From Minicystis rosea (GTDB lineage Bacteria; Myxococcota_A; Polyangia; Polyangiales; Polyangiaceae): 64,000 nucleotides of DNA. The position numbers and the translations under genes were made by a program. Below the pieces are notes generated by a model. The model saw only the letters and a list, made by a program, of their open reading frames with translations, was not told the origin of the DNA and searched no databases. How positions within the stretch are numbered: position 1 is the stretch's first letter; every line of letters begins with the position of its first letter. Location of the stretch: contig CP016211.1 of assembly GCA_001931535.1 (NCBI GenBank), positions 12,260,377 through 12,324,376 of the forward strand, given 5' to 3'. Positions 53,882-62,263 of the stretch are shown here, piece by piece.

Positions 53882-54271
53882 ATGAAGACTTCGATCCTCG
53901 TCGCGGCGCTGGTGCTCGCCGGCTGCCAGCGTGACCAGGGCCACACGAACACGCTCGAGCCGCAGAAGACGCCGAGCGCGGACAACACCAAGACGAACGA
54001 GCGCGATCGTATCCTGCCCACGCTCACGCCGGCGGATCAGGCCGAGAACGCGCTCGACCGCGGCATCACCCAGATGGTCAGGCAGGGCGTCATCGGCGAC
54101 GACAACCTCTCGCTCACGGCCAAGAACGTCAAAATCATCACCATCGATGGCGTGGTGACTTTGCGCGGGCCGGTGAAGAGCGAAGAAGAGCGGCGAACCG
54201 TGGCCGTCCTGGCCCAGCGCGTGCCCGGCGTCCGGCACGTGGAGAATCAACTCGAGATCGCGAGCAATTGA
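53882..54271 (+). CDS. BON-domain lipoprotein
   Basis: A 129-residue lipoprotein (VLAGC) with one BON domain in the C-terminal half (GVIGDDNLSLTAKNVKIITIDG shown in part, VVTLRGPVKSEEERRTV, VPGVRHVENQLEI). BON domains bind membranes or lipids and are typical of osmotic stress proteins such as OsmY. AGGAGA precedes the ATG. The next gene follows after 91 bases. Confidence 0.9.
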   Translation: MKTSILVAALVLAGCQRDQGHTNTLEPQKTPSADNTKTNERDRILPTLTPADQAENALDRGITQMVRQGVIGDDNLSLTAKNVKIITIDGVVTLRGPVKSEEERRTVAVLAQRVPGVRHVENQLEIASN

Positions 54272-54362
54272 GGGCTACGGGCCTCGCACCTTCGTCGGGT
54301 CGTGTCGCTCGGACCTGACGCCGGCTCCACATATCGTGTTTCGAGCGGCAGGGAGAACCATC

Positions 54363-54881
54363 ATGAAGAAGGCTGTCATCGGTATCGCGTCCACCACCCT
54401 TCAGGCGGAGGCCATCGTCGTTGCTTTGCGGGAAGCGGGCTTTTCCGGTGAAGACATCTCCGTGCTCTTCCCCGACAAGTCGGCTGCGCGGGACTTCGCC
54501 CACGAGCTCGGCACCAAGGCCCCTGAAGGGGCGATTGCAGGTGTGGGCGCGGGCGGCGCCGTCGGCGGCACGCTCGGCCTCTTGGCGGGCATCGGCGCCA
54601 TCGCGATTCCAGGCCTCGGGCCCTTCATCGCGGCAGGACCCATCATGGCGGCGCTGGGCGGTGCGGCCGCGGGCGCGGCCGTCGGGGGCATCACCGGTGC
54701 GCTCATCGGGATGGGCATCCCCGAGCTCGAAGCGAAGGCTTATGAAGGCAAGTTGAGGGGCGGCAACATCCTCATGTCCGTCCACGTGGAGAGCACCGCC
54801 GAGCGCGCCCGCGCCGAGTACGTGCTCGAAACCCACGGTGCCACGCAGATCCTCACTCTGGGCGAGGTCCGCGCGGCCTGA
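54363..54881 (+). CDS. general stress protein with Gly/Ala-rich membrane segment
   Basis: A 172-residue protein. The N-terminal alpha/beta part (VIGIASTTLQAEAIVVALREAG, FSGEDISVLFPDK) is followed by a long Gly/Ala-rich hydrophobic region of two or three helices, and a C-terminal strand-helix-strand (ILMSVHVESTAERARAEYVLE). This layout is seen in proteins annotated as general stress protein 17M/YflT-like and in DUF3341-type proteins; the exact family is uncertain. GGGAG precedes ATG 54363. Probably co-transcribed with the BON gene. Confidence 0.75.
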   Translation: MKKAVIGIASTTLQAEAIVVALREAGFSGEDISVLFPDKSAARDFAHELGTKAPEGAIAGVGAGGAVGGTLGLLAGIGAIAIPGLGPFIAAGPIMAALGGAAAGAAVGGITGALIGMGIPELEAKAYEGKLRGGNILMSVHVESTAERARAEYVLETHGATQILTLGEVRAA

Positions 54882-54986
54882 GCTGCGAATCGACCCGTAC
54901 GGACGCGTGTCCCTGGGGCTCGGCGGAGGTGGGTCAAGCCCCCTCCGCCATCGCTTTTTGATCGCTTTGCCCTCTCGCGATCATGA

Positions 54987-55004
54987 ACGGTATTGTGATA
55001 CCGT
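54987..55004. promoter_or_regulatory. operator-like palindrome in front of a Ser/Thr kinase gene
   Basis: ACGGTAT and ATACCGT flank TGTG, a perfect 7-bp inverted repeat in locally AT-rich DNA. It ends 7 bases before the kinase ATG, so a bound protein would block transcription or translation start. The regulator is unknown. Confidence 0.65.
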
Positions 55005-55010
55005 TACGTA

Positions 55011-56468
55011 ATGCCGCGCACGGGTTCGCAGTCTCTCGATCCTCCCGAGAGCGACGTGCCCGTGAGCATCGGGTTTTCACCCGGTCAGCGCATCGCAGGC
55101 AAGTACCAGCTCATTCGCCCCCTCGACCAAGGGGGAATGGGTGTGGTGTGGGTCGCTCACCACCTCGACCTCGACGTGCAGGTCGCCCTCAAGGTCGTCC
55201 ACACGGAAGGCGAGCCGATCGAGCTCGGCGAGCGCTTGCTCCGTGAAGCGCAAGCCGCGGCGCGCATCGATCATCCCGCCGTGGTGCGCGTGCTCGACAC
55301 CGGCCGCACCAACGGCGGCGATCCCTTCCTCGTCATGGAGCTGCTCGACGGCGAGGCCATGGGGAGCGTGCTCGCGCGCGACCGCCGCCTCGAGCCCATC
55401 GCCGCCGTACGCACGCTCCTGCCGATCATTGGCGCGCTCCTGACGCTTCACGGGCGCTCGATGATTCACCGGGACATCAAACCGGAGAACATCTTCCTCG
55501 CGCGCGACGACAGTGGTCGTTGGCGGCCCAAGCTCATCGACTTCGGTTTGGCGCGCACATCGATGTCTCGCATCACCCAACGAGGCATGGTGATGGGCAC
55601 TCCAGCCTACTTGGCGCCGGAGCAGCTCCGCGGCGCCGATGCCGATCATCTCACCGACATTTGGGGGATCTGCGCCGTCCTCTACGAGGCGGTGACCGGC
55701 GTGCGGCCCTTCGTGGGCGACACGTACATGGAGATCCTGACGCTCTCGATCGGCAAGGTCGCGCCTTTCTCGGCGCACGGCGTCGACGAGCCCGAGCTCT
55801 GGACCATCGTCGAACGCGGCCTCGCGCCCGCCGCCAAGCGCTGGCAGTCCGCGCGGGAGCTCGGCCGGGCGCTCTCGGTGTGGCTTTGGGATCGCGGCGT
55901 CACCGATGATTTGAGCGGCGTTTCCCTGCGTTCCACTTGGCTCGAGGACGACGACGTGCGGCGCGTGGGATCGCGGGTGAAGACCGCTTCGTTCCCCGCG
56001 AGGATCGAAATGGCGCCGCCCTCGAGCCCACCACCTTCGGTGGAAATCTCGCCGCGCTCCACCGCCACCACGATGATGGCGCCCGCCCGCGAGGCTCCGC
56101 CCGCCACGCCCTCGACCATGCCCGTGGAGAGCTCGCCTCGGGAGACGCGGCGGACTCCCGTGCTCGCGCTCGCCGGCGGGGCCGCGGCCGTCATCGCGGT
56201 CGGGATTGCCCTTGTGTCGATGCGAAGTGTGACACTGAGTCAAGGCGCCACACCCATCGTGTCCGCCCCAACGCCTTTGGCCAGCTCCGTCGCTCCACCC
56301 GCCGTCACACCCGTGGTCACGCCCGCCTCCGCCGCCGCGCCCACGGTTTCAGCCGCGCCGGCGCCGCCGCCACCGCCCGCAATCACCGCGACCGCGTCCG
56401 CCGCGCCCCCGAAGGTCAAAGGCCCTTTGCGCAAGCCCGGCTCGGAGCTGAAGAATCCATTCGAATGA
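55011..56468 (+). CDS. Ser/Thr protein kinase with membrane helix and Ala/Pro-rich tail
   Basis: A Hanks-type kinase of 485 residues: glycine loop DQGGMG (39-44), Lys61, HRDIKPEN (about 153) and DFG (about 176). The activation segment MGTPAYLAPEQL and DIWGICAVLYEAVTG follow. A linker leads to one membrane helix (about 384-404) and an outside region of Ala, Pro and Val. The start is unusually close to the palindrome upstream and lacks a good ribosome binding site; GTG codons near residue 16 are alternatives. Confidence 0.92.
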   Translation: MPRTGSQSLDPPESDVPVSIGFSPGQRIAGKYQLIRPLDQGGMGVVWVAHHLDLDVQVALKVVHTEGEPIELGERLLREAQAAARIDHPAVVRVLDTGRTNGGDPFLVMELLDGEAMGSVLARDRRLEPIAAVRTLLPIIGALLTLHGRSMIHRDIKPENIFLARDDSGRWRPKLIDFGLARTSMSRITQRGMVMGTPAYLAPEQLRGADADHLTDIWGICAVLYEAVTGVRPFVGDTYMEILTLSIGKVAPFSAHGVDEPELWTIVERGLAPAAKRWQSARELGRALSVWLWDRGVTDDLSGVSLRSTWLEDDDVRRVGSRVKTASFPARIEMAPPSSPPPSVEISPRSTATTMMAPAREAPPATPSTMPVESSPRETRRTPVLALAGGAAAVIAVGIALVSMRSVTLSQGATPIVSAPTPLASSVAPPAVTPVVTPASAAAPTVSAAPAPPPPPAITATASAAPPKVKGPLRKPGSELKNPFE

Positions 56469-56770
56469 TGCCGGCTCGATGAGCGTCGTGCTTCCTCGCG
56501 GGTGACGGACATCGACGTGGGACGGTCCCAGGGCCGTGGGACGGGGACATCCTGCGGTGCCTTTTTCGCGGACTTTTCTCCAAACCATTCTCCTCCTCGA
56601 ATTCACACGGCTGATGACTTTGTCCGTGATCGCGTATCTCGATGCGACGAGCGCCAGGCCCGAAGCGGCGAAACGCCCTGGAAATTGCGGGTGGATCGCG
56701 GGGTGGTGGGGCCCCGACGGCTCCGCCGGTGGGGCGGCGGGGACGCGAGTCCCCGCCGTGTGAAGAAGCC

Positions 56771-56786
56771 CGGCACGATCGGTGCG
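56771..56786 (+). promoter_or_regulatory. possible sigma54 promoter in the 413-base spacer before the DUF4398 gene
   Basis: CGGCACGATCGGTGCG has GGCACG and GC at the right distance, but a weak -12, and no CGCCAC element lies near. The rest of the spacer 56469-56882 holds no gene that I can support. Confidence 0.35.
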
Positions 56787-56882
56787 AGAGCGCGGTGCAC
56801 GAGCATACGGCGGCTCGTCGGAGTCGCCGTCAGACCCGGCGCGCCTGGGCCCCATGGCTCCGGCCTCCGAGGAGGAGATACG

Positions 56883-57242
56883 ATGTTGCACGCAAAATGG
56901 TTGTGGGCCTTGGTGCCTGTGCTCTCGACGGCCGCCTGCGCGGGCACGCCTGTCCCCGCCGAGCGGCTCGCCTCCGCCGAGGCGGCGATCCGCAGCGCGG
57001 CCGAGGTCGGCGGTGACTCCACGCCGCAGGCCTCGCTCCACCTGAAGATGGCGCGCGATCAAATCGCCGAGGCCAAGAAGCTGATCGCCGCCGGCGAGCA
57101 CGAGCGCGCCGCGGCCACCCTCGCGCGGGCGCAAATCGACGCGGAGCTGTCCTTGTCGCTGGCTCGCGAAGTCGAGGCCCGCGAAAAGGCCCGCGCGCTC
57201 CTCGCCGAAGCCGAGCGACTCCGCAGCACGGCGTCGCATTGA
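56883..57242 (+). CDS. DUF4398 lipoprotein
   Basis: A 119-residue lipoprotein (STAAC). The mature part is helical (RLASAEAAIRSAAEVGG, LHLKMARDQIAEAKKLIAAGE, AREVEAREKARALLAEAERL), matching DUF4398, which is often found beside OmpA-type proteins. GGAGGAG precedes the ATG. The OmpA-family gene downstream has a related N-terminus. Confidence 0.82.
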   Translation: MLHAKWLWALVPVLSTAACAGTPVPAERLASAEAAIRSAAEVGGDSTPQASLHLKMARDQIAEAKKLIAAGEHERAAATLARAQIDAELSLSLAREVEAREKARALLAEAERLRSTASH

Positions 57243-57269
57243 GTCGCAGGAGAGGGCGAGTTGGGTCCC

Positions 57270-57318
57270 GGGAGAGGGCTCGCGCCCTCTCCCCCAAACG
57301 AGCAAAGCTCGTTTGGGG
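57270..57318. repeat. two adjacent perfect hairpins in a 360-base spacer
   Basis: GGGAGAGGGC/GCCCTCTCCC (57270-57279 and 57284-57293, 4-base loop) abuts CCCCAAACGAGC/GCTCGTTTGGGG (57292-57303 and 57307-57318, AAA loop). The two share two bases, so the stems are mutually exclusive at their junction. They lie 28 bases after the DUF4398 gene. No T run follows, so they may be terminators, RNA-processing sites or palindromic repeats. The rest of 57319-57602 holds no supported gene. Confidence 0.7.
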
Positions 57319-57602
57319 CCCCCACACCCCGGACCACCCGCGCTGGCTTGAAGGCGGCGCCGCTCGGGCCTGACGTTGGCTTGCTGGCATCGAGAGCCAC
57401 GATTCGGGCCTGGCGTGGTGGTGCCCTGTGGGGAGACTCGTTTGGGACCTCCATCCTGGGTTGGCCCGAGCCTCGCAGAGGAGCCTTCTCCCAAACGGGT
57501 ATCGGTCCAGGCGAGATCGTTTGAGAAAAAGCACTTGGGGCCTCGTGTCGGCCTTGGGGCCGCGGGGCTGAGTCCCACCATCTTTCGTGAGGAGAAGATT
57601 CC

Positions 57603-58493
57603 ATGTCACGCACCCTGATGAGCCTTTTCGTGTTCGGTCTCCAGGCTACCAGCGCGGCTGCCGTTGTCGGTTGTGCGGCGGCGACGCCGCCTGCGGAGCT
57701 GGTGTCGGCGCGGCGCGCTTATGACCAGGCGCGGGCGGGACAGGCGCAGGATCTCGTGCCGGCCGAGGTGCTCTCGGCGCGCCAGGCGCTGGAGAAGGCC
57801 GAGAGATCGTTCCGAGACGATCCCGAGTCCCAAAGGACGCGCGATCTCGCCTACGTGGCTTTGCGACGGGCGCAGCTCGCCGATACGCGTGGGGCCTTGG
57901 CCGCCGATCGCCGTGACGAGGCGACGGCCGAAAAGGACATCTCCCAACTGCGTGCCTGGCAGACGCAACGGGCGCAGTCGGAGCTGTCCGCGTCGCGGGC
58001 CGAGGTGGCGGCGCAAAAGCAGGTGATGGCCGCGCAGCAACGACAGCTCACCTCGGAGGAGCGCGCCCGCCACGAGGCCGAGAGGCGCGCGGCCGCGGCG
58101 ATCGCCAGTCTGGAGAAGATCGCCGCCGTGAAGGACGAAGCGCGCGGCATGGTCATCACCCTGAATGGCAGCGTGCTCTTCGCCACCAACCAAAGCACGC
58201 TCCTCCCGATCGCGCAGGATCGGCTGGCGCAGGTGGCCGCCGCGCTCAACGAGAGCCCCGAGGGCTCCATCGTCGTCGAGGGGCACACCGACTCGCGTGG
58301 TCCGCAAAGCCTCAACGACGAGCTGTCCAAGAACCGCGCCGAGGCCGTGCGTACCTTCCTCGTCCAGAAGGGCGTCGACGCCAGCCGCATTCGCTCGGTC
58401 GGTCTCGGCCCCTCCCGCCCCGTGGCGGACAACAACACCGCCGAAGGGCGCGCCAACAACCGTCGTGTCGAGATCGTGATCGAGCGCCATTGA
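57603..58493 (+). CDS. OmpA-family lipoprotein with DUF4398-like helical domain
   Basis: A 296-residue protein: signal with a lipobox-like VVGC, a helical DUF4398-like stretch (SARRAYDQARAGQAQDLVPAEV in part), and a long coiled coil. The C-terminal OmpA peptidoglycan-binding domain has LNGSVLFATNQSTLLP, VEGHTDSRGPQSLNDELSKNRAEAV (read in parts) and ANNRRVEI. It tethers the outer membrane to the cell wall. It forms a probable unit with the DUF4398 gene upstream. Confidence 0.9.
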   Translation: MSRTLMSLFVFGLQATSAAAVVGCAAATPPAELVSARRAYDQARAGQAQDLVPAEVLSARQALEKAERSFRDDPESQRTRDLAYVALRRAQLADTRGALAADRRDEATAEKDISQLRAWQTQRAQSELSASRAEVAAQKQVMAAQQRQLTSEERARHEAERRAAAAIASLEKIAAVKDEARGMVITLNGSVLFATNQSTLLPIAQDRLAQVAAALNESPEGSIVVEGHTDSRGPQSLNDELSKNRAEAVRTFLVQKGVDASRIRSVGLGPSRPVADNNTAEGRANNRRVEIVIERH

Positions 58494-58654
58494 TCCTCGG
58501 GCCGCCGGCCCGATCTCCGATGCGCCAAGCAGCGCGGGGAGCGCGAGGATTCGGAGTCTCCGATTCCCCGCGTTCCCGGCATTTCGCGGGCGGTCACTCT
58601 TGGATCGATCGATCTTCTCGTGTAGCAAGGATCGAGCGACGAGGGAGGACCACG

Positions 58655-59455
58655 ATGCCGAGCGCCCGCTACGTTCCCATCTGCGTTCCCAAGCACCCCC
58701 CGCCCGAGCGGTGGAGAGACCTGGCCAAGCAGGCACAGGCCATCCGCCCCGACAACGTACCCGAAGGCCTCGACATCGATGCACCCGAGGCGTTCGATGC
58801 GTCGTCCGGCCGGCTCACGCTCGACCTTCGGCTGCGCTGGCCCAAGACGGGTGTCTCGCTCACCGTCGGCTTCCTCGACGATCCCGAGGCCGAGCTGCGG
58901 CGCAAAATCCTCGATCGCATGAACGCTTGGAGCAAGACGGCCAATGTCGCCTTCACGGAGACCACCGCCGACGTGGACCACGCCGACGTGCGCATCGCCC
59001 GGAAGCTCAACGACGGTCATTGGTCCTGGCTCGGCATCGACATCAGGAATCACCCCGGCGAGCCGACCATGAATCTCGATGGTTTCACCCTCGAGACGCC
59101 GGACGCCGAGCTCGATCGGGTGGTGTGCCACGAGACGGGCCATACGCTCGGCTTCCCTCACGAGCACCTCCGGCAGGAGCTCATCGACCTCCTCGATCGC
59201 GACCGGACGATTGCCTATTACATGCGCACCCAGCGCTGGACGCGGCAAGACGTCGTGCTCCAGCTCTTCTCTCCTTTGGAGGAGGGATCCATCCTGAGCA
59301 CCGAGCGCCCCGATCCTCGATCCATCATGTGCTACGAAATCCCCGGCGAATGCACGAAGAGCGGTGAGCCGATCCTCGGAGGGTCGGTGATCGACGAGGC
59401 CGATTTCGAGATGGTCTCGCGCATCTACCCCAAGACCGATCTCGCTGACCGCTGA
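58655..59455 (+). CDS. metzincin-type zinc metalloprotease
   Basis: A 266-residue protein with the zinc motif HETGHTLGFPHEH (HExxHxxGxxH, first His about 159) and a downstream Met-turn (RSIMCYE), as in astacin/M12-like proteases. The fold before it (RRKILDRMNAWSKTANVAFTE, DADVRIARKLNDGHWSWLG in part) agrees. No signal peptide is visible, so it may act inside the cell or leave by another route. GGGAGG precedes the ATG. It ends 6 bases before the caspase-like gene. Confidence 0.9.
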   Translation: MPSARYVPICVPKHPPPERWRDLAKQAQAIRPDNVPEGLDIDAPEAFDASSGRLTLDLRLRWPKTGVSLTVGFLDDPEAELRRKILDRMNAWSKTANVAFTETTADVDHADVRIARKLNDGHWSWLGIDIRNHPGEPTMNLDGFTLETPDAELDRVVCHETGHTLGFPHEHLRQELIDLLDRDRTIAYYMRTQRWTRQDVVLQLFSPLEEGSILSTERPDPRSIMCYEIPGECTKSGEPILGGSVIDEADFEMVSRIYPKTDLADR

Positions 59456-59461
59456 GCGCGC

Positions 59462-61531
59462 ATGGCAGCGGAGGCGCCGCGATATCATGTCTTGCTGATT
59501 GGCATCGATGCCTATGCCGCCGGAGCGCCGCTCGGTGGCGCGGTCAACGACATCGACGCGATGCAGGCTTTTCTCCGCGAGCGCGCCGGCGTGCCGGCCG
59601 AGCGCATCACGCGCCTCGCGGCCCCCATCCCCGACGGCATCGCGCGCCCGACGGAGGTGCCGGCGCGGCTGCCCACGCGCGCCAACATCCTCGCGGCCCT
59701 GGATGCTTTGGCCGGGGAGGAGGTGGCTTTCGGCGATCGGGTCCTCATTCATCATGCGGGGCATGGGACCCATCGATTCGTCGAGCTGGCCGTGTCGGGC
59801 CAGCGTCGCTGGCACGAGGCGCTCGTGCCGACCGACAATCGCATCGTGGACGAGCACGGCGACGAGCGGGAGCAGCTCGTCTTCGATTGGGAGCTGGAGC
59901 GCGCGCTCCTTCGCATCGAGGCTCGCACGCCGGCGATCACCGTGATCCTCGATTGTTGCTGCTCGGCGGGCATGGCCCGAGACGCCGTCGCGCCGGGCAC
60001 GCGGGCGCGACGCCTTTTGCCGTCCGAAGGCGATGTCGCCCTGCCGGTGCACATGGCTCCTCCCGATCTGGAGAGCAAAGCTGGACTGGCACGCTCCTGG
60101 GGAAGAGCGATGGTGGTCGCCGCTTGCCTCGACAACGAGATCGCGTGTGAGTCGCCCGGTCCGATCGAAGAAGGATCGATGTCCCTCAGCCAGGGCGCGC
60201 TCACCCGCGCGCTCCTCGAAGCGCTCCAAAGCCCGGACGTCGCCGGGCTCGATCTCGCGGAGCTGCGCTGGGGCCGAATCTGGCGCCGGGTGGCGGCGAC
60301 GGTGGAGACGGCGCATCCGCGCCAGCATCCATGGTTGTCGCAAAACCCTGCTCGCCGCGTGCTCGGCGGGCCGCCCGAAGAAGGTGACATCGGGTATGCC
60401 CTGACGTTCGACGCCGCGACGTCGACCTATCGAATCGACGCCGGCGCGCTCGCCGACGTGACCCGAGGCGCCGTCGTGGCCGTATATGGGCCCCTCGCGC
60501 CGCCCGAGCCGCTCTGGTTTCCTCCGCTCGATTCCCCCGCGGATCGCGCCGCGCGCAAAGGGGTTTTGCCGATCGCCGCGGCAGATGCGATGTCGGCCAT
60601 CTCGGAGCCGGTGGCGCTCGATGCGCCACGGTTTTCCGCAGGCGCGCGCGGTCGCTTGATCCAGGCCGGTGAGGCGGTGAAGCTCGCGGTCGCGTTCGAG
60701 CCCGACGATCCTGCCCTCGCCGCGCGGCTCGCCGCCTCGGGCTCGTGGCGCGCCGCGAAGCCGGGCGAGAAGAGCGCAGTCACGCTGGTCCGAAGATCCG
60801 ATGGATCATGGGCCCTCACCGATGATGTCCATGGCTCCGGCGAGAAGCCCGGTGAGCCGACATGGCCTTTCATCTCCGCCGAAGCAGGTGTGGCGCGCGA
60901 GCGCGACGTGATCCTCGACGTCCTCGAGCATCATCGCCGTTACTCGGCGCCCCTTCGTTTGGCGCAGCGCTGCACCGAGCGCGAGCCCCGCTTGCGCCTC
61001 GATCTCCTCGATTGCCGTGCTCGCGCCGGTGTACGCCCTGATGCGTTCCAGGATCCGCCTCTCCCCGAGATCCCCGTCCGCGATGCGTCCTTTTACGAGC
61101 TCACGGCGGGCCTCTTCGACGAAGCCGAAGAGGCTTGGATCGAAGAGGGAGACTGCTTCTGCGTTCGCGTCGAGAACACGGGAGACATCGATCTATGGGT
61201 CACCCTCTTCGATTGCGACAGCGATGGGCGCGTCTCTCTCCATGCGAGCCGCCTGCTCGTCCCCAAACGCAGCCGCGCCACGGTTTGGCTCGATGGTCGG
61301 TTGGGAGAGCCTTTCATGGCCGCGCTGAGCGAAGGGCAGGCGGTGGGCGTCGATCGGCTGGTGGCCATCGGCACGACGAACCAGGGCGCAACGCTCGATG
61401 CTTGGGTGTTGAACGACTCGTTTGCCGATGTCATCGCGCGCCGCCCGCGCGATGGATGGGCCATGGCGAAACCGGATCTGTGGACGGCCGCGATTGCGGT
61501 GGTGCGGATGGTGCGGCGGGGCTCGGTATGA
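59462..61531 (+). CDS. caspase-like (peptidase C14) protein with DUF4384-like C-terminus
   Basis: A 689-residue protein. The N-terminal caspase domain (about 1-260) has LLIGIDAY, His101 in HHAGHGTH and the cysteine site LDCCCSAG (Asp164, catalytic Cys probably 166). A middle region is unassigned. The C-terminal part (SFYELTAGLFDEAEEAWIEEGD in part, FCVRVENTGDIDLWVTLFDCD) resembles DUF4384, often found in secreted or envelope proteins. The 6-base gap to the metalloprotease gene points to one operon and perhaps a proteolytic cascade. Confidence 0.88.
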   Translation: MAAEAPRYHVLLIGIDAYAAGAPLGGAVNDIDAMQAFLRERAGVPAERITRLAAPIPDGIARPTEVPARLPTRANILAALDALAGEEVAFGDRVLIHHAGHGTHRFVELAVSGQRRWHEALVPTDNRIVDEHGDEREQLVFDWELERALLRIEARTPAITVILDCCCSAGMARDAVAPGTRARRLLPSEGDVALPVHMAPPDLESKAGLARSWGRAMVVAACLDNEIACESPGPIEEGSMSLSQGALTRALLEALQSPDVAGLDLAELRWGRIWRRVAATVETAHPRQHPWLSQNPARRVLGGPPEEGDIGYALTFDAATSTYRIDAGALADVTRGAVVAVYGPLAPPEPLWFPPLDSPADRAARKGVLPIAAADAMSAISEPVALDAPRFSAGARGRLIQAGEAVKLAVAFEPDDPALAARLAASGSWRAAKPGEKSAVTLVRRSDGSWALTDDVHGSGEKPGEPTWPFISAEAGVARERDVILDVLEHHRRYSAPLRLAQRCTEREPRLRLDLLDCRARAGVRPDAFQDPPLPEIPVRDASFYELTAGLFDEAEEAWIEEGDCFCVRVENTGDIDLWVTLFDCDSDGRVSLHASRLLVPKRSRATVWLDGRLGEPFMAALSEGQAVGVDRLVAIGTTNQGATLDAWVLNDSFADVIARRPRDGWAMAKPDLWTAAIAVVRMVRRGSV

Positions 61532-61553
61532 CCGACGAAACGAGCCTTTCGTT

Positions 61554-62207
61554 TCAAAGCACGCGGCCGCTGCGTGCCCTTCGGGCATAGGCGAGGAGAT
61601 CGACATCGAGGTTCGGCCTCTGGTCGATGAATGCGTCGATGATGCCTTCGACCCGGGCCCGGTGATACTGTTTGAGGTGCCCGAGGCCGTGGAGGGCGCT
61701 CTCTTGGCATGCCGGCGAATCGAGGCTCAGGGCGTACGTGAGCACGTCGAAGATGGGGTCGACGAGGTGCTCGCTGCCGGGGAACATGGCCGCGCCTTCG
61801 AGCTGGCCCAAGTCCCAGAGCATGTAACAAATGCTATTGAGCGGAGAGCCGGTGACGGCGCCGGCGACCTGCATGTGGCCGAGATCCGGTGTGCAGCGAG
61901 GGGCGAAGAGATCGCGATACAGGTGGCGCAGCGCGCGCACCCAGCGAATCTGGAGGTCCTTGGGAACGTCGGGGCCCCGCGCCTGCCGGAGATATCCATC
62001 GAACCCGCAGATGAACCAAAGGCCCTTGTTGATGCGTTCGTCCGAGAGCGCATCAGCCCACGCGCGGGGCTCCTCGAAGAGCTCGGCGAGATACCCCGCG
62101 ACGACCGTGTCGGGCAGCTCGTCCCAGGGCACCATGGGAAGAGGATCGGTGAAGGAGTGCTCGACCCATTCGGCGAAGGTGGGAATGATGTCTTCGGGGT
62201 CGGTCAT
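61554..62207 (-). CDS. conserved-looking hypothetical protein, helical
   Basis: A 217-residue soluble protein starting MTDPEDIIPTFAEWVEHSF. It is rich in Trp, Leu and acidic residues, with HEAT-like helical segments (DVLTYALSLDSPACQESALHG, LGHLKQYHRARVEGIIDAF). Many bacterial immunity-type or scaffold proteins look like this, but no family was recognised. It is convergent with the caspase-like gene. The upstream extension of the frame shadows the next gene. Confidence 0.75.
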   Translation of the reverse strand: MTDPEDIIPTFAEWVEHSFTDPLPMVPWDELPDTVVAGYLAELFEEPRAWADALSDERINKGLWFICGFDGYLRQARGPDVPKDLQIRWVRALRHLYRDLFAPRCTPDLGHMQVAGAVTGSPLNSICYMLWDLGQLEGAAMFPGSEHLVDPIFDVLTYALSLDSPACQESALHGLGHLKQYHRARVEGIIDAFIDQRPNLDVDLLAYARRARSGRVL

Positions 62208-62263
62208 GGCGGGATCGGTGAGGATGGTACCCGACGGGACTCGGTGCCGCCGGGAAAACGCGC

